Below are positions 58,821 to 64,000 of a stretch of DNA of 64,000 nt, in pieces. Position 1 is the stretch's first letter. Every line of letters begins with the position of its first letter. Below the pieces are notes generated by a model that did no database searches, was not told where the DNA came from, and saw only the letters and a list, made by a program, of their open reading frames with translations. Source of the stretch: Zonotrichia leucophrys gambelii (Eukaryota > Chordata > Aves > Passeriformes > Passerellidae); assembly GCF_028769735.1 (NCBI RefSeq), contig NC_088173.1, positions 62,032,421 to 62,096,420 on the forward strand. The letters run 5' to 3'. A program made the translations under genes and the position numbers.

Positions 58821-61800
58821 TAATTAACCTTTAGCATCCCAGAACTTAATTCCAAAACAAAACCAAGTAAGTAAAATATGAAGGTAGATCTCCAAGACAA
58901 GACAAATACTGCTGTCTTTCTCACAGTGTGTTTTTCCTTTATCCTTCAGTTGATTTTTTTCTTTCTCAGTAAACATTGATTCTTAAAATATTGTAATAAA
59001 CCTCACAGCTGGTATATTCGGACATGTGGAATTTTTGCACTTATTAAAGGAGATATATAAAGCTTCCTGGTCTAAATTAATTTTTTTAAATACTTACTTT
59101 TTTATTATGACAGAAGGCTATTAACTTTTTTGATTTAAACAATTTTGAAAGCTGAAGGAAATACAGAAGCAAAACTGCTACAGTCCAATAATTCTACCTC
59201 ATTATAAAAAAAGGGAAAAAGAAATTTTTACAAATTTGTCTCTATATAAGGGTTTTAACTGAATTAAAGTTATCACTACTGTGGTCAACCTTTGCAGTAT
59301 GGAGAAGATAAGGATATGATTTGCCAGGGTCAATAGGAGATATCTTTTCTATAAGTGAGGATTTGTTGGTAATATTATTGGTAATTGAAATTTGGAAATG
59401 CAGCTTGAAAGTAATTTGAACTGATTAATGAACATTGTATAAGCAAGTGTACAGCTGGGAAGAGGAGAGCAGAACACGGGTTCAGGAAGATGCATTTCTA
59501 ATAAGCATTAGGAGTGTCCACTTAGCTTCAGTACAACGGGTTCCTGGGATTAAAGGACCGTGCCACCTAGATGGCACAATGACAATGAAGTCATCTAGTG
59601 ATTTGACATCAGAGGATTCAACTTTTGTGTCTTCTAAAGAAATTACTGCAGCAGGCAAGGGATTGTAAAGGCCACAGATAGAGTCACTACATCTGCTTTC
59701 CTCTAGTATTCTGCAGGTCAGCAATCCTGCTCTGCTTTGAGATTTGTCAGCACCAGTACATTGCTATCAGCCACAGCAGATGGTCTTTAGCTGTGACTTC
59801 CTATATTGTGGAATTAAAGCCATACAACTGAAATTTTTCTGACCATGTCTTTGAAAATATTAAATGCACGGAATTTCAGCCACTTACAGTATTTTTCCAG
59901 GGATAAGAAAGAGTCTGTCCACAACAGGTTCTCCAGAATTTATGCTCAGCACTCAAACTACCCTGACTAAACTTACAGGATCAATGATTCTGTGCTGAGT
60001 GTTTAACAAAATTAATTATATAATATTATAACAATATCAGGTATATGAAAGTGACCACATTAAGTCTCCAGGTACCTTGAATGAAGTAAAAAGGTTCAAA
60101 CAGCTCAACTCAGATATGTATTTCTGTAATAAAAACGTTTTTTTTTCTTGCCTAGTAAACTTAACTTTGAATTCTTTATCAAGAATTTTAAAAGCTACAT
60201 CTCTGCTTTTAAAATCAAGTTAGAAATAATATACTGGGTAAATGCAGTTGTTTGCAATTCTCTTTAAGCTGTTGCCTGAAGGTGCTAGCAGTCCTATGCT
60301 TCAAGGTTTCAAAAAGTTTCTTGGCATAAGGATGGATACCACAGTGAAAAGTTCTAAAAGCATTTACAGAGATTAAAAGAGTATGGGAAATTAGTCTAGT
60401 CTTGACAATATCCTAATTCTCATTTAATGCACTGGCACTCCATCCAAGGAATGCACATGTGAGAAAAATCTCAAATTCTTCATCAAGTGGGTTCAAAATG
60501 AAACCTCTTTTTGGTCTAATCTATAAAAAATCCTAATCAGGTGCCACGGCATAACAGTCCCTGACAAGGCATACTGACAGATATAATGAGAACAACTTTA
60601 AATTGAAGCGTGGTGAAATACGGAGCACAGGTTGGAAAAATAATAAAGTAGAGAGAATGATAATCAGCAGAAGATAAAGTTACTTTAATGGACTTTAAGA
60701 CTCCTGAAATGTGAAATGAGAGGGTGTCTGAATATATAGTTATTTTTTATGAACTGAAGAAAAATACCCTCCAGTATTATATCATTCTAAGGTAGTTAAG
60801 TGAAACCAAACAAGTGAGAGGAAATTATTAAAGCATAGGGAAAAAGGAAAATAATTATATCCTACCTTTTCTGATTTTTTTCTCCCCTTCCTTATGCAAA
60901 CTGTCTACTTAAACTGAAATCACTTCAGAGTAGCAGCTTATATTCTTGCATGACTGTAAAGCATCTAACACACTTCTGTGGACCCTACACAGATGCCCTA
61001 AAAGAGGGCTTTAATGACATTATTTAGACGGATTAAGACAACAATATAAAATATGAAAATTAAGCCCTAGCACCTTTGAAGACAATTAAAAAATTTTGAC
61101 CTTTTTTGAGGCAAATTTTCAGTCCAAATATGAAAATATCTCTGTATATGAACATATATGAATACTCCAAAATGTATTTTACATTTTTTTCCTGTATGTG
61201 ACTCTCCACAAAAAAACCTTTTTTTTCTCCTGAGAAATATTACATATTCTTTGAAGAATAAATTTAAATTGAAGGACTTCAGTCCGTAAGATTAAATTCC
61301 CAAAGATTCACCTTTGGGGAATAACTATGTCCTGCCAACCTAAGATACTGTCTCTGAGCAGCCCCACTAAAGTTACTGGGTCTGTAAGAGACATGAAATC
61401 CTTGTTTTTAATATTCTTTCTATGGACTATAACTCTAGGTAACCTTTTTTGTTGGTTTTTTTTGTTCTAGAAAGTAGGCTTTTTATTTTCTTTTCTGTGG
61501 AATTCATTGTGAAGTGCTTGTTTTCTTTCAGTATACATGGAGTGTAGGTGTTCAATTCAACAATCAGGAATGGTCAGTCCCTTTTTTGGATTTAATCTTG
61601 AGTGCTGATATATTCATAATAAGAACAGGGAAAAGCAAAAAACCTTTTTACCTCAGTATTTTCATAAAATGCATTGATAGTATTCACTAACTACAGAGAA
61701 ATATTGTGAAAATTAGTTCTTCCTGGATTCTGAACACATCAAAGGTTATAAAAGGTTACTACTATTTTTTTTCATTACTGCTCATTCTGTACTTGTTGGC

Positions 61801-64000
61801 TATTAAAAATAATTCATCCTTTCACCTTTATTTTGTCCCTTTGCATTTACATAGTCATTACAACTGTCCCTACAATTCTTTTCTTCAGACTGAAAACACA
61901 CAGCTCTGTTTTACCTATCCTTTCCAGGTCCAATTGTCAAAACTTCTCATCATTTGTTTATGTCCAATTTCCAACAATTATTTTGAACAGCTGCCCTCTT
62001 TACTGATCGGAGGGTTATGACTGGGATCTACCACTGCTGAAATTTTCCTCACACACTTTGTTAGAACTCCATGAGCCACTGCTTATGTTCTGATTGTTAA
62101 AACAACATAATCACAGATTAATTTTTAGCTACATCAGTTTGCTTATCCCTCCTGCTGCACAGACACAGGGTCATGGGTCCTGGCACAAGAGGTCCATAGG
62201 CAAAACATGGGGAGTGAGGAAGGTGTAACTGTCCCTTTCTTAGGCGCTGTTTCCTTTTGAGAAAGTTACTAGTTTTATTTTAATGACACTTCCTCCTGTC
62301 TTTCCAACCCTGATTCATCCTCACCGTATTTCTTTTCACTTTATTTTTTAATAGCTGAAACTTTTCATAATTCATTTCACTTTGATGTTTCCATGCTCAA
62401 TTTTTTTTCACAAACTCTTCCTAGGATTTTCTGCAATCTTTATGGTAATAGCGCAGAAAACCTAAAAGGAGTCTTCCCTATGTGGAAGGAAAGTGTTATT
62501 AAATGAGGACGAAGACAGAGGTAAATATGAAAGAAACCATAGCTCCTGGCTCTATGTTCCTGCTGAGTTTGAAAGTCAGGGGAATGTGAGAGTCCTTCCT
62601 CTTCTCAAAGGTAAGATATTTCTAATCAACACTATAATGCTCTAAGGCACTATCTTACAACACCCATTAGTTGTAAACTCGGCAGGAACTGCAACCCTCT
62701 GCCTCTCAAAGAAAAAAAATATATTTTTCCTCTATGTGATCCAGATTATCCAGAAAAAAAGGAGACAGGATACAGATTACATGTGAAAATGTGCTACATT
62801 CCCATTCAAGCTGCTGTTGACAATACATTATACAAAAGTCATGATCACACAAGATATTCAGTATTTTTCACTTAAATGAATTTTTGTAGGAACAGGATTT
62901 TCAGATTACTCCTTCTGTGTGCCATGAGCTCCAGGGATCAGGAAAAGATTGCTGACTGAATTTTCTGCACTCTGCTGGGTGTAAAAGAGAATGTTCTATA
63001 CTACAAATGAAAACAAGCAATATTGAAAGGGAGTAGACACACACAGGTAGTAAAATGATCAATTTTTCTGAGTCTAGGAGTCCAAATTACCTAAATATAT
63101 TGCTGATCTCCTCAGTAGTCTGTCTTGATAGTATACCAAGTAAGGCCTGGCAGAAGTTTGAAGCTGCTCATTTAGGCACAGTTGCAATAAAAGCAGGTTT
63201 TGATCCCCAACCCATCTTCTTAAAATGAATTATCCTTTTGATGCAAGTTTTATAAAATATTCAGATTTTATTTCTTGTATTTCAATTTCTAAATAAAAAA
63301 TACAAATTATTATAATTATTTTCCAGAGAGATAGACAAGGGACAGAGTTGGAAGGGGTCAAAATCCTTGGAAAAAGTCAGAGTGGTTCAGAAAAATGGTT
63401 TCAGAAAACCATTTGGACAAGAAATGAGTCAAAGAAGCCTTTCTGTAGAACAAAAGAGTCTTCCATAAAGCAATTATAAGAATTTGACTATTTAGAAAAA
63501 AACACAGTTTTTAGCTCACAAAATGCTACACAAAAATATAAAATTGGATAAAGTTAAAATTAATTTTTTTCAGCTTATACCAAAGATAAGCATTTTCACA
63601 ATTTGACTGAAGAAACACATTGACTTTTTAGACCCCTTAGAAAATTTCAAAACCTCATACTTTATTTCCCATTTTTTAAAGTTCAAATGCACCCTTTCTC
63701 AGCTAAAGCACCACAAACTCACAAGGTTTACTAAGTTAAAAGAATCATCATATGAAAATTTCCCTTCTCACAGCCCTTTATCAATTATGTTATAAGAAAG
63801 CAAGACAGTTGACTGATTCGTACTGCATATATGCTCAGTATTCTCATATTTTCTCCCAGCTACATGAGAATAAGCAAAAATACTTAGATCTCTGCCAAGC
63901 TAAAGAAGATTTGTGAGCATATCATTTATTGTATCATATTTATAAGGCACTTAGTCTAGGACTATTTTTTTTTTCTCTGTTTATATTATTTATCTCTTAC
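58821..64000. other. Unique AT-rich stretch to window end, no gene recognised
   Basis: About 5.2 kb. A 77-codon frame at 59435-59668, with an overlapping antisense frame, lies in a less AT-rich patch and has no recognisable domain. A donor-like AAAG|GTAAGA at 62610-62617 has no convincing upstream acceptor. No transposon, RNA gene or array was seen. Confidence 0.5.

Noticed and set aside
59435..59668. 77-codon ORF with a plausible-looking C-terminal part (DLTSEDSTFVSSKE)
   Set aside because: No family recognised, overlapping antisense frame, no splice or promoter support; left as unique DNA.
1..64000. CRISPR array, operons or prokaryotic features
   Set aside because: No regularly spaced repeats, no dense coding; avian CR1 and LTR elements show a vertebrate nuclear genome.
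1..64000. tRNA, 5S rRNA, U6 or other pol III genes
   Set aside because: I looked for B-box-like GGTTCGANNCC and U6-like starts and saw none; a covariance-model search would be needed to be sure.

Overview
The window looks like intergenic or deep-intronic DNA from a bird, most likely a songbird. It is AT-rich throughout. It carries many 3'-truncated CR1 LINE fragments, several with the bird-type 3' tail (ATTCTATG/GATTCTG-like), and several endogenous-retrovirus solo LTRs of types typical of passerine genomes. I found no protein-coding gene I can name, no rRNA, tRNA or snRNA gene, no CRISPR array and no prokaryotic feature. The open reading frames are short and are explained by chance, by CR1 reverse-transcriptase remnants or by GC-rich LTR DNA.

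Layout. 1-1029 is AT-rich unique sequence. 1030-2443 is a plus-strand CR1 split by a 377-bp solo LTR with a 6-bp target duplication. 2444-6766 is unique. 6767-7307 is a minus-strand ERVL-type LTR. 9185-9312 is a minus-strand CR1 tail, followed by a 41-bp-arm inverted repeat (9346-9520). 12290-12892 is a GC-richer unclassified block joined to a plus-strand CR1 tail. 15605-18130 is a nested cluster: an old ERV-like repeat cut by a ~278-bp insertion and by a 1.33-kb solo LTR. 18131-35663 is mostly unique, with one old CR1 tail (25800-26032) and a few stretches that resemble conserved non-coding DNA. 35664-35890 is a CR1 tail. 36585-37897 is a second copy of the 1.3-kb LTR in the opposite orientation. 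38926-39452 is a CR1. 45163-46450 is a minus-strand CR1 interrupted by a 513-bp AT-rich insertion of unknown origin. 46647-46740 is a 47-bp tandem duplication. 51395-51910 and 55146-55262 are two related unclassified repeats. 53461-53520 is a near-perfect hairpin. 58224-58815 is a plus-strand ERVL-type solo LTR. The rest is AT-rich sequence with nothing recognised.

The annotated elements are not a working pathway. They record layered transposition, and each intact solo LTR (duplicated target, no internal region) implies past recombination between two LTRs. The items most worth a second look are the unknown 513-bp insertion with a 12-bp target duplication, the three-layer nest at 15.6-18.1 kb, the two inverted repeats and a few exon-like segments with good splice-site matches. 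None of these amounts to a demonstrated new biological system.
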